A stretch of 49,156 nt of DNA from Prochlorococcus sp. AG-363-C20 (GCA_003280295.1 QCFI01000012.1:1-49156); one strand, 5' to 3'. Shown: positions 1 to 10,388, numbered from the stretch's first letter. Notes: a model not told the origin generated them from the sequence alone. Made by a program: numbers and translations.

Positions 1-1
1 A

Positions 2-322
2 ACTTACATCTTGAAGTTGTATGTGGCAGGTAACACCCCAAACTCTATGCGAGCACTTAAAACCCTGCGTGAAATATTAGAGACTGAGTTTAGTGGTGTC
101 TATGCTTTAAAGGTGATTGATGTTTTAAAGAATCCACAACTGGCTGAGGAAGATAAAATTCTTGCTACCCCTACTTTGGCGAAGATTCTTCCCCCTCCTG
201 TTCGAAGAATTATAGGTGATTTATCAGATAGAGAAAGAGTTTTGATAGGACTCGATTTGCTTTATGACGAATTGACTGATATAGACTTTTCTGTCTCTTC
301 TTCAACTTTGAATGAGTCCTGA
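2..322 (+). CDS. kaiB: Circadian clock protein KaiB (5' end cut by window)
   Basis: KaiB is the fold-switching clock protein that binds the KaiC CI ring and, in full clocks, sequesters KaiA. The reading frame is open from base 2 ([11 protein letters not shown]), the usual start of the thioredoxin-like first strand, so only about 5-8 N-terminal residues lie outside. The very conserved KaiB blocks [20 protein letters not shown] and [13 protein letters not shown] are intact, and the protein ends at an acidic and Ser-rich tail of normal length. The TTG at 11 is an internal Leu codon, not a start. It sits 96 nt before kaiC in the same direction, the standard kaiBC order. Family identity is certain. 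Whether kaiA lies upstream cannot be seen. Confidence 0.96.
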   Translation, partial: TYILKLYVAGNTPNSMRALKTLREILETEFSGVYALKVIDVLKNPQLAEEDKILATPTLAKILPPPVRRIIGDLSDRERVLIGLDLLYDELTDIDFSVSSSTLNES

Positions 323-418
323 GATGAGGACATTCAAAAGGTCAATTCTTAAGTCAGGCTGTGGAGCTGATGTCTAAGCACTTTTTTGTACCTAGCGTTT
401 CACCATCGAATAGTGAAT

Positions 419-1951
419 ATGTCGTCTTCAAGCGCTGCTAATTCTTCCACAGTTCATGTCCAGAAACTCCCAACAGGGATAGAGGGCTTTGACGATGTTT
501 GTCAGGGTGGCTTGCCTACTGCTCGAAGCACATTGGTCAGTGGCACCTCTGGGACAGGAAAAACAGTTTTTTCGCTTCAATACTTGCATCATGGAATTTG
601 TCATTTTGATGAAGCAGGAATCTTTGTTACTTTTGAAGAATCACCTGCAGATATCTTTCGTAATGCAGCGAGTTTTGGTTGGAATCTTCAAAAGCTGATA
701 GATCAAGATAAACTTTTTATCCTTGATGCATCACCTGACCCAGACGGCCAAGATGTAGCTGGAAGTTTTGATCTTTCTGGTTTAATTGAGAGAATTAGTT
801 ATGCAATTAGGAAATATAAAGCTAAACGAGTGGCTATTGATTCTATGACGGCTGTTTTTCAGCAATATGATGCTATTTATGTTGTTAGACGTGAAATATT
901 TCGTTTGATAGCTCGCCTTAAAGATATTGGAGTTACAACTGTAATGACTACAGAACGAATAGATGAATATGGTGCAATTGCTCGTTATGGCGTTGAAGAG
1001 TTTGTCTCTGACAATGTAGTGATTTTACGTAATGTTCTTGAATCAGAAAGACGGCGACGGACAGTGGAAATTCTTAAGTTGCGGGGAACAACACATATGA
1101 AGGGTGAGTTCCCATTCACAATGGGATCTGAGGGCATCACTGTTTTTGCTTTAGGCGCGATGAGATTAACTCAAAGATCATCAAATACTCGTATAAGTTC
1201 AGGTGTGCCAGCTTTAGATGATATGTGCGGTGGGGGCTTCTTTCAAGACTCAATAATTCTTGCCACTGGAGCTACAGGTACAGGTAAAACTATGTTGGTT
1301 TCTAAATTTATAGAAGATGCCTATTGTAATAAACAAAGGGCAATACTTTTTGCCTATGAAGAGTCTCGTGCGCAGCTTCTTAGAAATGCTACAAGTTGGG
1401 GAATTGATTTTGAGAAAATGGAAAGTGATGGACTCCTTAAGATTATATGTGCATACCCTGAATCAACTGGTTTAGAAGACCACTTGCAGATAATTAAGGC
1501 TGAGATTGCACAATTTAAGCCTTCTAGAATGGCAATTGATTCTTTGTCTGCTTTAGCACGTGGTGTAAGTCTGAATGCTTTTCGTCAGTTTGTAATTGGT
1601 GTAACTGGTTATGCAAAACAGGAAGAAATAGCGGGATTTTTTACAAATACAGCTGAGGAATTTATGGGTAGCCATTCAATTACTGACTCACATATATCAA
1701 CTATAACTGACACTATTATGCTGCTTCAATATGTTGAGATTAGGGGAGAAATGGCTCGTGCTATAAATGTTTTCAAAATGAGGGGTTCATGGCATGATAA
1801 AAGGATTCGTGAGTTTATAATTACACATGAAGGACCACAAATAAAAGATTCTTTTTCTAATTTTGAACAAATCTTCAGTGGTGCTCCACACCGTGTGGTA
1901 GATGATCAAGTACCAGGTGTTTTCAAGTCAATTGATTCAAATCAAGTCTAG
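419..1951 (+). CDS. kaiC: Circadian clock autokinase/ATPase KaiC
   Basis: KaiC is a hexameric two-domain RecA-like ATPase with autokinase and autophosphatase activity. I chose ATG 419 (510 aa); an in-frame TTG at 386 and GTG at 413 would add a few residues unlike known KaiC starts. CI has Walker A GTSGTGKT (residues 42-49) and the catalytic Glu pair in FVTFEES. CII has Walker A GATGTGKT and the Glu pair in FAYEES. The phosphorylation loop ITDSHIST is intact: Ser427 and Thr428 match S431/T432 of S. elongatus, with Thr422 matching T426. After SGAPHR the tail (VVDDQVPGVFKSIDSNQV) is shorter than, and unlike, the KaiA-binding peptide of S. elongatus. The stop codon lies inside the end of the convergent nblS gene, a 4-nt overlap. 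Confidence 0.97.
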   Translation: MSSSSAANSSTVHVQKLPTGIEGFDDVCQGGLPTARSTLVSGTSGTGKTVFSLQYLHHGICHFDEAGIFVTFEESPADIFRNAASFGWNLQKLIDQDKLFILDASPDPDGQDVAGSFDLSGLIERISYAIRKYKAKRVAIDSMTAVFQQYDAIYVVRREIFRLIARLKDIGVTTVMTTERIDEYGAIARYGVEEFVSDNVVILRNVLESERRRRTVEILKLRGTTHMKGEFPFTMGSEGITVFALGAMRLTQRSSNTRISSGVPALDDMCGGGFFQDSIILATGATGTGKTMLVSKFIEDAYCNKQRAILFAYEESRAQLLRNATSWGIDFEKMESDGLLKIICAYPESTGLEDHLQIIKAEIAQFKPSRMAIDSLSALARGVSLNAFRQFVIGVTGYAKQEEIAGFFTNTAEEFMGSHSITDSHISTITDTIMLLQYVEIRGEMARAINVFKMRGSWHDKRIREFIITHEGPQIKDSFSNFEQIFSGAPHRVVDDQVPGVFKSIDSNQV

Positions 1952-4029
1952 ATATTATTGTTTAACAGTTCTTCTGATATTTCTGCCTGTCTAGTATTCC
2001 TTTCGGCAAGTAGCATTAGTTCATCTGCATCTGCTTGCTCTAGGGGCAGATCAAACCAAAAAGTTGTTCCTAAGCCAGGCTCACTTATCATCTGAATCTT
2101 CCCCCCATGTTTTTCTATAATCCCCCGAACAATTGACAGCCCTAGACCAGTACCTGCTTCTGTATGAACTGCATTCTCTACTCTATAGAAACGTTCGAAA
2201 ATTTTTTGTTGCTCTCCTGAAGAGATTCCTAAACCTGTATCTGCGACTTCAACTCTTAGCCTTGGGAGTGGTGAAATAAGAGTGCAATGAGGAGCCGAAT
2301 GAGTGTTTTCTATTGGCTTCGCTGTACAAATATCAGGCCATGTATAGGCTCTTATCTTTAGCTTCCCTCCCGTTCTATTGAATTTGAGTCCATTGCCCAC
2401 CAAATTATCTAAAACTTGTAGAAGTAGGTCCCAATTACCAAGAATTCGAGGGATAGATTCATCCACATCTAATTCAAGATGAACTTCTTTATCTTTTGCA
2501 TTTAACTTATAATTACGCAATGTTTGTTCCATCGCTGGACGAATATCCATTGACTCAAAATGAATGGTTCTTGCTGATTCAAGTTTCGAAAGATCTAATA
2601 CATCATTTACTAGACGTGCAAGCCTATCGGTTTCTGCATTGGCAACACCAAGAAACTCTTTCTTTTCTTCTTCTGTTAATTGATCCCCTAACTCATAAAC
2701 TGTTTCCACATAGCTTTTAATATTAAAAAGGGGAGTCCTAAGTTCGTGTGATACATTGCTAATAAATCGACTTTGAGCAGCATTTAATTCAACTTCTCGT
2801 GTGAGGTCTTGAATAGTTACTGCTATACCTTTTAGAGTTTCACCAGTTGAATCCCTTACTGATTGTAAGACTATCCGAAGTGTTCTAGAAGGATCGCCAA
2901 TGCTGCATCGAATATCACTACTCTCAGAAGAGTTTGTTAAAAGTGAAGTAATTGGAGAATGCAATTCATTAGTAAGAATTTCTGGTAATTCATTTAGCAA
3001 TTCTTGACCTTCTAGGTTTCTTCCTTCCCAGCGAAAAAGTCTACGCGCTGTTGGGTTGACTAAAACTATATTACCTAGAGCATCAATTAGAATTGCTCCA
3101 TCAGCCATTGTCGCGATAAGTGATTGTTGTTTTACTTGAGCAGCCCTTAACTCTTCAATATTTGCATTGTCATAGTCTTCTAGTTGTGAAGCCATAGCAT
3201 TAAACCCATTTAAGAGTTCTCCTAACTCTCCACTCATAGGCATTGATACCCTTGATTTAAAGTTTCCAGTTGCAATTTCTCTTACCCCACGAACAAGTTC
3301 CTTGACAGGACGTGTAATAGTTAGAGCATTAAAAACTGCACCTAAAAGTACAAGAACCCAGATGGATATAAAAACAGCGACTGTTACTTCCTTTGTTAAG
3401 GCAGCACTTGCTAAGGCTTTTTTATTGGGTGTTACACCTAATGCTAGTACACCTAAATAGTTGCCCTTCCATAACATTGGCACAAAAACATCTGTAACTT
3501 GTCCCTGAGGTGTTAGATGTTGTCTTACTAATGGAAATTGAGGTTTCTTTTTTAGCTCTATTGGTAATTCAATTCGTCGGGTTAATTGAAGCTCACTATC
3601 AACTTTATTTGGACTTGCGCTAACTGGAATCCCTAGTTCGATTATGCCTTCTGGATCTGTAAAAAATATGTATCTTAAATTTCTACTTGAACGCCAGAAT
3701 TTTTCTGCAACGTTAGCAACTTCTCTATCTTGACCTTTTGCAACTAGCTCAGTGACATTCCCAGAAAGAAGTAGACCAAGATCTCTCGCATATCGAGTGT
3801 CATTCATGCCAGCATCTCTTTGGATGCCATTTAAGGTGAAAAAAGTTATTCCGGTCATCATTAGACTGACGACAAGAGTAGTCGCAGCAAGTAATTTGGT
3901 CCTAAGGCTGAATGCAGACCACCAAAGATTTATTCGCTTCCACCAATTGCGTTGTTCTTTTTCTTTGTTTGGGGGCTCACCATTATTTTTAACCCATTCT
4001 TCAATTGAGGGGGGGGTGGTACTGGCCAT
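1948..4029 (-). CDS. nblS: Membrane sensor histidine kinase NblS (Hik33/DspA family)
   Basis: This is the cyanobacterial sensor kinase that controls high-light, nutrient and phycobilisome/hli responses, usually through RpaB. The 693-aa order is: cytoplasmic N-terminus; TM1 about 45-67; periplasmic sensor domain about 70-212; TM2 about 214-237; HAMP about 238-290; PAS about 300-410; HisKA with the H-box SHELRTPLFNIKSYVETVYE; and HATPase_c with N-box NLVGNGLKFN, G1 VADTGLGI and G2 GTGLGLSIV. The SYVETVYE extension after the phospho-His is characteristic of NblS/Hik33. The start is ATG, and purD lies 24 nt upstream on the same strand, so they may be co-transcribed. Family assignment is firm; the stimulus in this organism is inferred. 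Confidence 0.93.
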   Translation of the reverse strand: MASTTPPSIEEWVKNNGEPPNKEKEQRNWWKRINLWWSAFSLRTKLLAATTLVVSLMMTGITFFTLNGIQRDAGMNDTRYARDLGLLLSGNVTELVAKGQDREVANVAEKFWRSSRNLRYIFFTDPEGIIELGIPVSASPNKVDSELQLTRRIELPIELKKKPQFPLVRQHLTPQGQVTDVFVPMLWKGNYLGVLALGVTPNKKALASAALTKEVTVAVFISIWVLVLLGAVFNALTITRPVKELVRGVREIATGNFKSRVSMPMSGELGELLNGFNAMASQLEDYDNANIEELRAAQVKQQSLIATMADGAILIDALGNIVLVNPTARRLFRWEGRNLEGQELLNELPEILTNELHSPITSLLTNSSESSDIRCSIGDPSRTLRIVLQSVRDSTGETLKGIAVTIQDLTREVELNAAQSRFISNVSHELRTPLFNIKSYVETVYELGDQLTEEEKKEFLGVANAETDRLARLVNDVLDLSKLESARTIHFESMDIRPAMEQTLRNYKLNAKDKEVHLELDVDESIPRILGNWDLLLQVLDNLVGNGLKFNRTGGKLKIRAYTWPDICTAKPIENTHSAPHCTLISPLPRLRVEVADTGLGISSGEQQKIFERFYRVENAVHTEAGTGLGLSIVRGIIEKHGGKIQMISEPGLGTTFWFDLPLEQADADELMLLAERNTRQAEISEELLNNNI

Positions 4030-4053
4030 TAAGCAAGAGTGCTTGTAGATAGG

Positions 4054-5370
4054 TTAGAACTTCCGTACTTGATGACCGATGTCTCGTCGATATTGAATTC
4101 CATCGAAATGGATTGCATCAATCCCTTTATAGGCATTTTTGAAAGCGCTATCAAAGCTTTCACCTTGTGCGACGACAGAAAGAACTCTTCCACCTGATGT
4201 ATAAATTTCATTTTTGTTCGTTGATCTCGTTCCTGCATGGAATATTTGCAGTGATTTATTTAATTGAATGTTGATATTAATTAGATCCCCATTCCTTGGA
4301 GACTCTGGATAACCAGCAGCAGCAGCGACTACACATGCACTGCATAAATGCGAAACCAAGAGATTAGGTGCTTGCTCGAGGCGCCCTAATGAGCATGCAT
4401 GAAGAATATTGGCTAGCTCTGGTTGCATTAAAGGCATGAGTGTTTGACACTCTGGGTCCCCAAATCTGCAGTTAAATTCAATAACTTGGGGCCCTGATGA
4501 GGTGATCATGAGGCCTGCATATATCACGCCTCTGTAATCAATCCCTCTTCTTCTAAGTGTGTTCAAAGTTGGTTCAAGAATTAATTTCTTTATTTCATTT
4601 AATTCTGCTTTATTGAGAAGGGTGGCTGGAGCATATGCCCCCATTCCTCCAGTGTTTGGACCTAGATCTCCTTCTCCTAAACGTTTGTGATCTTGAGCAG
4701 GTGGTAAGAGCACCATCTTTTCTCCATCACAAAGGGCGAAAATGGAAACTTCAGGTCCTTGAAGTCGTTGCTCTAGTACTACCGTTTCTCCTGATGCACC
4801 GAATTTTCCTTTGAATGCTTCTTGGATAGCTTGATTGGTTTCTTCTATTGTTTCCGCGACAGTTACTCCTTTCCCTGATGCAAGCCCATCAGCCTTGACT
4901 ACGAGTGGGCTTTGAAATTTCTCCACTATTAAAAGAGCTTCTTCTTCTGTTGTTACTTTCCAATGCTTTGCTGTGGGGATACCAGCTTCTTGCATTAGTT
5001 CTTTAGCCCATGCTTTGCTTGCTTCCAATTGGGCCCCATCGGCTCCGGGTCCAAAAACTGCCAAACCAAAAGCTCGTAATTTGTCTGCTACTCCTTCTGC
5101 TAATGGCCCCTCAGGGCCGATCACTATTAGATCGACTTTATAAGAAAGACATTTGTCTATAAGTGTTGTGACGTTGTCCTCTTGGACATTAAGACGGGTG
5201 CATCCAGAGTGATGTTCTGTCCCCCCATTCCCTGGGGCTACCCATACCTTTTCAACTGTTTTACATTTGCACATTGCCCAAGCAAGAGCATTTTCTCTTC
5301 CACCACTTCCTAAAACAAGAATTCTTTTCAAGGGAGGTAAGGCTTGATTAGAAGAATTAGATGATTTCAT
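4054..5370 (-). CDS. purD: Phosphoribosylamine-glycine ligase (GARS)
   Basis: PurD performs the second step of de novo purine synthesis, joining glycine to 5-phosphoribosylamine with ATP. The 438-aa protein has the N-terminal motif [15 protein letters not shown], the ATP-grasp core ([32 protein letters not shown]) and the metal-binding segment [12 protein letters not shown], then the C-terminal GARS domain. Length is normal for the family. It reads leftwards ahead of nblS and is divergent from the secreted unknown at 5467. purC lies just beyond that gene, so two purine genes flank it on opposite strands. The roughly 12-residue Ser/Asn-rich N-terminal extension before the core is unremarkable. 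Confidence 0.97.
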   Translation of the reverse strand: MKSSNSSNQALPPLKRILVLGSGGRENALAWAMCKCKTVEKVWVAPGNGGTEHHSGCTRLNVQEDNVTTLIDKCLSYKVDLIVIGPEGPLAEGVADKLRAFGLAVFGPGADGAQLEASKAWAKELMQEAGIPTAKHWKVTTEEEALLIVEKFQSPLVVKADGLASGKGVTVAETIEETNQAIQEAFKGKFGASGETVVLEQRLQGPEVSIFALCDGEKMVLLPPAQDHKRLGEGDLGPNTGGMGAYAPATLLNKAELNEIKKLILEPTLNTLRRRGIDYRGVIYAGLMITSSGPQVIEFNCRFGDPECQTLMPLMQPELANILHACSLGRLEQAPNLLVSHLCSACVVAAAAGYPESPRNGDLININIQLNKSLQIFHAGTRSTNKNEIYTSGGRVLSVVAQGESFDSAFKNAYKGIDAIHFDGIQYRRDIGHQVRKF

Positions 5371-5466
5371 CGCAGTGTTTTTTTGATGAGGGTTTAGGTT
5401 TTAGGAGGTTGTCTTTACAAGATAATTTCAAAGCTGTTTCTCAATTTTGATGAATGGTTTGAACCA

Positions 5467-6420
5467 ATGAGGTTTAACTATCTTTCTCTAATGCTTCTAG
5501 CGGTGTCTTTTTTTGGTCAGACGCCAATAGCTCGGTCCTCACATGTTGTGTTTGGAAATGTTTCTGAGTTGGTTGTGGAGGCAAATCGAGAGCAAAAACT
5601 CAACCAAAAGAATATTCCTCAGATAAGGCTTGCCTGTGCTAATGCAATTAAACTTTCGCTTGACCACCGTTTAAGAGATCTAAGTGATCAATTGATGAAT
5701 TCATTTTCAGCAATTGACTCAATTGCGTTTGAGTTGGAAAAAGCTGAAATTCTTTTAGCCTGTAGGGCCCCAGAAAAGGCCCAGAAGGTACTTCAAGCAG
5801 TCAATCCAAGGAATGAGTCTCAGGAAAGGATTTGGTCAATTTTGTTTTGGAAGGCCAGTAATGCTGCTATGGATCATTCCAATGCATCTTTGGCTTTGAG
5901 AAGACTTTCAGCTGGGGACTTGCAAAAACTAGATAATGAGGAAATAACCGTTGGTCATAGTGCAGATGGTTCTCCATTGACTCGACTAGCACTTGATCTT
6001 TTGGCAGAGCATGAACGTTTAAATGGGGATTGTGAAACTGCGGCTAGGGTCTTGTTGTCTGGTCGAAAAAAGGGTGCTTTAGGTGCAACCAGAATGTCTC
6101 GAGCGGTTCAATGCTTAGAGAATTCGACTATGGATGAGAGAAATGACTTGCTAGCCTCAGCACTTGCTGAGGCTAGTGCTGATCAAGCTTGGTGGTTAGT
6201 TGGGGATATTTTAAGAATGCAGATAACCTTGGGCTTAACTTCGAATGAAGGAACTAAAAGTCTTAGGAAACGCTTTGAGTATTTCGCAAAAGAACTTGAT
6301 GATCGTTACACACAATGGGAATTAATTCTTTTTGATAAGACAAGGCAAGAAGAAAGAAGACTTCTTGAAGATCAGCTACGTTCTCCAAGGGGAATTGGAG
6401 CTAATACTAAAAAGAAGTAA
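5467..6420 (+). CDS. Exported protein of unknown function, helical (possibly TPR-like)
   Basis: I do not recognise a named family. The 317-aa protein begins with a hydrophobic signal peptide (MRFNYLSLMLLAVSFFG, cleavage probably near residue 23-25), then a mature part rich in Ala, Leu, Glu and Arg that reads as a string of amphipathic helices, for example the segments around ILLACRAPEKAQKVLQAVNP and LDLLAEHERLNGDCETAARV. That pattern suggests a TPR/SEL1-like helical repeat protein, but I cannot assign motifs. The ATG start is supported by the signal peptide directly after it. It lies between divergent purD and co-directional purC (47 nt downstream). Export to the periplasm or thylakoid lumen is an inference from the leader. 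Confidence 0.85.
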   Translation: MRFNYLSLMLLAVSFFGQTPIARSSHVVFGNVSELVVEANREQKLNQKNIPQIRLACANAIKLSLDHRLRDLSDQLMNSFSAIDSIAFELEKAEILLACRAPEKAQKVLQAVNPRNESQERIWSILFWKASNAAMDHSNASLALRRLSAGDLQKLDNEEITVGHSADGSPLTRLALDLLAEHERLNGDCETAARVLLSGRKKGALGATRMSRAVQCLENSTMDERNDLLASALAEASADQAWWLVGDILRMQITLGLTSNEGTKSLRKRFEYFAKELDDRYTQWELILFDKTRQEERRLLEDQLRSPRGIGANTKKK

Positions 6421-6467
6421 TTTTGACCTTAATAGTTCCTACCTAATCTGACTTCTGAATATCCATT

Positions 6468-7220
6468 ATGAAACCTGATCATGGTCAGCTTATATATGAA
6501 GGCAAAGCTAAAAGGATCTTCCAAACAGATCAAGACGATCGTGTCTTGGTTGAATTTAAAAATGATGCAACAGCTTTTAATGCTTTAAAACGTGCTGATT
6601 TAAAGGGAAAAGGCAAAATGAACTGTCAAATCTCTGCATATCTTTTTGAGGTTTTGCAGGCAGAAGCTGTACCAACTCATTATCTTTCTCAAGTGGATGA
6701 TTGTTGGATGATTGCTCAACGTGTGGAAATTATTCCTTTAGAAGTGGTTGTTCGCAATATCGCAGCTGGCTCTCTTTGCAGGGAGACTCCAATTAAGGAA
6801 GGTGAAGAACTTTCGCCGCCTTTATTAGACTTGTATTTCAAAGATGATGAATTAGGTGATCCATTAATTACGGAAGCAAGAATTGCAAAGCTTGGCTTAA
6901 TCAGCTCAGACCAAAGATTAGAGATTGAGAATCTGTCTTTTAGAGTAAATATTTTGTTGAAAAATTTTTTGAAGCGATTGGACCTTATCCTTGTTGATTT
7001 TAAGTTGGAATTTGGAATAAATAAAAATGGCCAGCTTCTTGTCTCTGACGAAATAAGTCCTGATACATGCAGAATCTGGGATCAAAGGATCTTAGATCCT
7101 AAAAAGCGGATTTTAGATAAGGACCGCTTTCGTCAAGACCTTGGTGGTGTAGTTGATGCATACGGTGAGGTCCTTAAACGTATACAAGGAGCCTTCTCTA
7201 ACGACCGCACTTGCAGTTAA
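6468..7220 (+). CDS. purC: Phosphoribosylaminoimidazole-succinocarboxamide synthase (SAICAR synthetase)
   Basis: PurC adds aspartate to CAIR to form SAICAR in purine synthesis. The 250-aa protein opens with [11 protein letters not shown], then [20 protein letters not shown], the signature [13 protein letters not shown] and the C-terminal [13 protein letters not shown]. All are hallmarks of the single-domain bacterial enzyme, at the normal length. ATG start, 47 nt after the exported unknown. It ends 42 nt before the Omp85 gene on the same strand, so the purine and envelope genes may share transcripts by read-through. No missing catalytic residues were seen. Confidence 0.97.
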   Translation: MKPDHGQLIYEGKAKRIFQTDQDDRVLVEFKNDATAFNALKRADLKGKGKMNCQISAYLFEVLQAEAVPTHYLSQVDDCWMIAQRVEIIPLEVVVRNIAAGSLCRETPIKEGEELSPPLLDLYFKDDELGDPLITEARIAKLGLISSDQRLEIENLSFRVNILLKNFLKRLDLILVDFKLEFGINKNGQLLVSDEISPDTCRIWDQRILDPKKRILDKDRFRQDLGGVVDAYGEVLKRIQGAFSNDRTCS

Positions 7221-7262
7221 GGTCACCAAAGGTTTAAGGCCTTATTTAGTCAAAGTGTCTCT

Positions 7263-9530
7263 ATGGTCAGATTTCACGATATCGGTTCTTCTTGGTTTTT
7301 TAATCGAGGATCCTATGGTTTGGCTTTGGTTGTACCTGTTTTGATGGGAGCTGGCCTTACAAGCTATACAAATCAAGAGAGGATTGTTCATAGGAATGGA
7401 AGTAGCCTGAAAACATTAAAGATTGCTCAGCTCTCTACACCTAATAGAGAGAAAGAAGCTGAAGCTATACCTTTTACTCCTTTTGCTGGCGAGAGCCAGC
7501 CCAATGAATCCTCCAAAAAGAAATCAGCAAAGAAAAGGGTTTTGATTAGTGAAGTGGTAATCGAAGGTCTTGACGGTCACCCTGATCAGGAGCGATTGGA
7601 ATTTGAAGCTTACGATGCAATGAAGGTACGACCTGGAAGTAGAATTAGTAGAGATGAATTGAAATTAGATTTAGATGCTATTTACTCTACTGGATGGTTT
7701 TCAGGCGTTAAAATAGAACCAATTAATAGTCCTTTAGGTGCACAACTTTTAGTAGAAGTTGAGCCTAATCCTATACTTAAAAGAGTTGAAATTTTACCAA
7801 GCGATGTGAAAATAAAATCGAGATTGATTAATAAGATATTTAAGTCTGACTACGGAAAAACGTTGAATCTAAATGCTCTCAAGATAAGAATTAAGGAATT
7901 AAAGGATTGGTATGTTAATGAAGGTTTTTCTTTGGCAAGAGTTTCTGGTCCAAACCGGATCACGCCTGATGGAGTTGTTCAATTAAAGGTTGTAGAAGGA
8001 GTTGTTTCAGGTGTTGAAATACAATTCTTAAATGCAGATGGTGAATTGAATAATGCAGAGGGGGTGGGGATTAAGGGCAAAACAAGACCTTGGGTTATTA
8101 CAAGAGAAATATCACTTAAAACTGGAGATATTTTTAATAGAAATCAATTAGAAAATGATATCAAAAGAATATATGGAACTTCATTATTTAGTGATATTAA
8201 AGTAACTCTAAAGCCGATTCCAGGAGAGATTGGAAAAGTCAAAATAGTCCTTGGCATAACTGAACAATCGACTGGCTCACTTTCTGGTGGAGTTGGATAT
8301 AGTGGTGGACAGGGTGCTTTTGGACAGATAGGTGTTAAGGAATCAAACTTCTTAGGAAGAGCTTGGAGTACAGGCCTTGAATTAACTTATGGCCAGTATG
8401 GTGGTTTGGTTAACTTTTCTTTTACTGATCCATGGATAAGAGGAGATCAACATAGAACATCATTTAGGACTTCACTGTTTATTAGTAGAGAAGTTCCACA
8501 GGAGTTTAGAAGTCAATCAGGAGGAAGTATCCGAAGTGTTTCTGATTATTATGACGCTTCATCAAGTAGTGCAAAGGAGATATCAAGTCTTTACGGGGGA
8601 GGTCCTTTTTCATCAGTAGTTGATGCTAAAGGAGTTAATCCAGAAGTTAGTTGGTTTGATTATGAAGGTGACTCTATTGTTCTTCAAAGAGTAGGGGGCG
8701 GATTCTCCTTCGCTAGGCCTCTTAATGGAGGTGACCCTTATAAGAAAGTTCCATGGAAGGTTCTGGTTGGAATGAATTTTCAGAAAGTAAAGGCAATCGA
8801 TTATGCGGCTAATAGCAGACCTTATGGTGTTTTAGTTGATAACTATCAAAATAGACAGGCTCCAAATCATGAGGTGATTTGTGTGGCGTTTAATTGTGCA
8901 AGTGAAAACACTCTTTTTAGTCTAAGAACCGGAGTTTCATATAGCACCTTAAATAATGGCAGGAACCCTACTGCGGGTGATTTCTTTAGTTTCGGAACTG
9001 AACAATTCATTTCAGTAGGGAACGATTCTCCAACATTTAATCGCGCTAAAACTACTTATACACATTTTATTCCTGTAAATTGGATAAAAATTGCTAAAGG
9101 TTGTCGACCAAGTACAGGGGAAGAGCTCAACTGCTCTCAAACTATTGGTTTGCAGGCTAAAGCTGGTGCAATTGTTGGTGAGCTTCCACCCTATGAGGCA
9201 TTTTGCCTAGGTGGATCTAGTTCTGTTAGAGGATGGAATACTTGTGATCTTGGTGTTAGTAGGACTTTTGGTGAAGCATCTGTTGAATATAGATTCCCAG
9301 TTTGGCGTTTAATTTCAGCCGCATTCTTTATTGATGGGGCGACGGATTTTGGATCTCAATCAAATGTTCCTGGTAAGCCAGGCAAACTATTAGGGAAAAA
9401 TGGATCTGGTTTTTCTCCTGGTGCTGGTTTGATTGTTAATACACCTATAGGCCCATTACGTCTAGAAGCAGCAAAAAGAGATTTTTCTGGTAATTGGCGT
9501 TTCAATTTAGGAGTGGGCTGGAAGTTCTAG
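7263..9530 (+). CDS. bamA: Outer-membrane assembly protein of the Omp85/BamA family (cyanobacterial, Toc75-like)
   Basis: Omp85 proteins insert beta-barrel proteins into the outer membrane. This 755-aa protein has a hydrophobic leader (about residues 18-34, LALVVPVLMGAGLTSY), a linker with a Lys-rich patch, then POTRA domains (ISEVVIEGLDG about 91; LKRVEILPSDVKI; VEGVVSGVEIQFL; TGDIFNRNQLENDIKRIYGTSLF). A C-terminal 16-strand barrel domain follows, with GGVGYSGGQGAFGQIG, the lid-loop type motif SSSVRGWNT and the terminal FNLGVGWKF ending in Phe, as expected of an outer-membrane barrel. It overlaps lpxC by one base (TAGTG), so barrel assembly and lipid A synthesis are probably co-expressed. 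The strict orthology to BamA is family-level. Confidence 0.93.
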   Translation: MVRFHDIGSSWFFNRGSYGLALVVPVLMGAGLTSYTNQERIVHRNGSSLKTLKIAQLSTPNREKEAEAIPFTPFAGESQPNESSKKKSAKKRVLISEVVIEGLDGHPDQERLEFEAYDAMKVRPGSRISRDELKLDLDAIYSTGWFSGVKIEPINSPLGAQLLVEVEPNPILKRVEILPSDVKIKSRLINKIFKSDYGKTLNLNALKIRIKELKDWYVNEGFSLARVSGPNRITPDGVVQLKVVEGVVSGVEIQFLNADGELNNAEGVGIKGKTRPWVITREISLKTGDIFNRNQLENDIKRIYGTSLFSDIKVTLKPIPGEIGKVKIVLGITEQSTGSLSGGVGYSGGQGAFGQIGVKESNFLGRAWSTGLELTYGQYGGLVNFSFTDPWIRGDQHRTSFRTSLFISREVPQEFRSQSGGSIRSVSDYYDASSSSAKEISSLYGGGPFSSVVDAKGVNPEVSWFDYEGDSIVLQRVGGGFSFARPLNGGDPYKKVPWKVLVGMNFQKVKAIDYAANSRPYGVLVDNYQNRQAPNHEVICVAFNCASENTLFSLRTGVSYSTLNNGRNPTAGDFFSFGTEQFISVGNDSPTFNRAKTTYTHFIPVNWIKIAKGCRPSTGEELNCSQTIGLQAKAGAIVGELPPYEAFCLGGSSSVRGWNTCDLGVSRTFGEASVEYRFPVWRLISAAFFIDGATDFGSQSNVPGKPGKLLGKNGSGFSPGAGLIVNTPIGPLRLEAAKRDFSGNWRFNLGVGWKF

Positions 9531-10366
9531 TGACTACTTTGCCTCAAGATTACGAGGGGTCTTGGACTCTTACGACCTCAGTATTAAGGAGGGGAATTGG
9601 ACTCCATACTGGACAAGAATCGCAAGTTCGCCTATCTCCTTCTCAAAAGCCTGGTTTTCATGTTTCATGGAGTGATAGCAGAGATGAACCGATCACTCTG
9701 AATGTTCATCAAGTTCTTGAGACTCAATTGTGTACAACTCTTGAGCTTGGGGAGCGGCGTCTTGCGACTGTTGAACATCTTTTGGCTGCTTTGGCTGGAT
9801 GCGGTTTGAGTCATGTACAAATCGAGGTTTCTGGAGAAGAAATACCACTTTTAGATGGATCTGCTATTCCTTGGGTGGAGGCCATCTTTGAAGCTGGCAT
9901 CTCTCCTGCGAGGACACCACGTTTATCACCTCCGATAATTCAAAACCCACTGGTTATTAATCGTGGTAATAGTGTTATCACAGCTACTCCTGCTAAAACT
10001 TTGATTTTGGTAGGAATTATCGATTTCCCATACTCAGCGATTGGACAACAGATGTTGAAAATTGAATTGACACCAAGTCTTTTTGTTAGGGAAATCGCCT
10101 CGGCTAGGACTTTTGGATTTTTAGATCAAGTAGAGAAACTCAAACAGTCTGGTTTGATTAAAGGGGGTACTTTTAATAACGCTTTGATATGTGATTCAAA
10201 TGAGTGGCTTAATCCCCCATTGAGATACGAAAATGAACCTGTTCGCCATAAGCTTTTGGACTTAATTGGTGATTTAGCACTAGTGGGATTACCGAAAGCT
10301 CAAGTATTGGTTTATAGGGGGTCTCATGGGCTCCATACTGATCTGGGGATTGCTCTTATCCAATAA
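9530..10366 (+). CDS. lpxC: UDP-3-O-acyl-N-acetylglucosamine deacetylase
   Basis: LpxC is the zinc deacetylase that commits substrate to lipid A. I place the start at GTG 9530, one base overlapping the stop of the Omp85 gene. This yields 278 aa and begins right before the conserved block [15 protein letters not shown]; the upstream in-frame TTG lies inside the barrel gene. Zinc ligand His83 is in TVEHLLAAL, and the second His/Asp set is in [14 protein letters not shown]. The [15 protein letters not shown] substrate loop is intact. It is the first gene of lpxC-fabZ-lpxA-lpxB, the usual order in cyanobacteria. Confidence 0.95.
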   Translation: MTTLPQDYEGSWTLTTSVLRRGIGLHTGQESQVRLSPSQKPGFHVSWSDSRDEPITLNVHQVLETQLCTTLELGERRLATVEHLLAALAGCGLSHVQIEVSGEEIPLLDGSAIPWVEAIFEAGISPARTPRLSPPIIQNPLVINRGNSVITATPAKTLILVGIIDFPYSAIGQQMLKIELTPSLFVREIASARTFGFLDQVEKLKQSGLIKGGTFNNALICDSNEWLNPPLRYENEPVRHKLLDLIGDLALVGLPKAQVLVYRGSHGLHTDLGIALIQ

Positions 10367-10388
10367 TGTCTTTCCAGGTAACTTTCTC

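Noticed and set aside
386..418. Longer KaiC start at TTG 386
   Set aside because: Adds 11 unlike residues; ATG 419 gives the normal family length.
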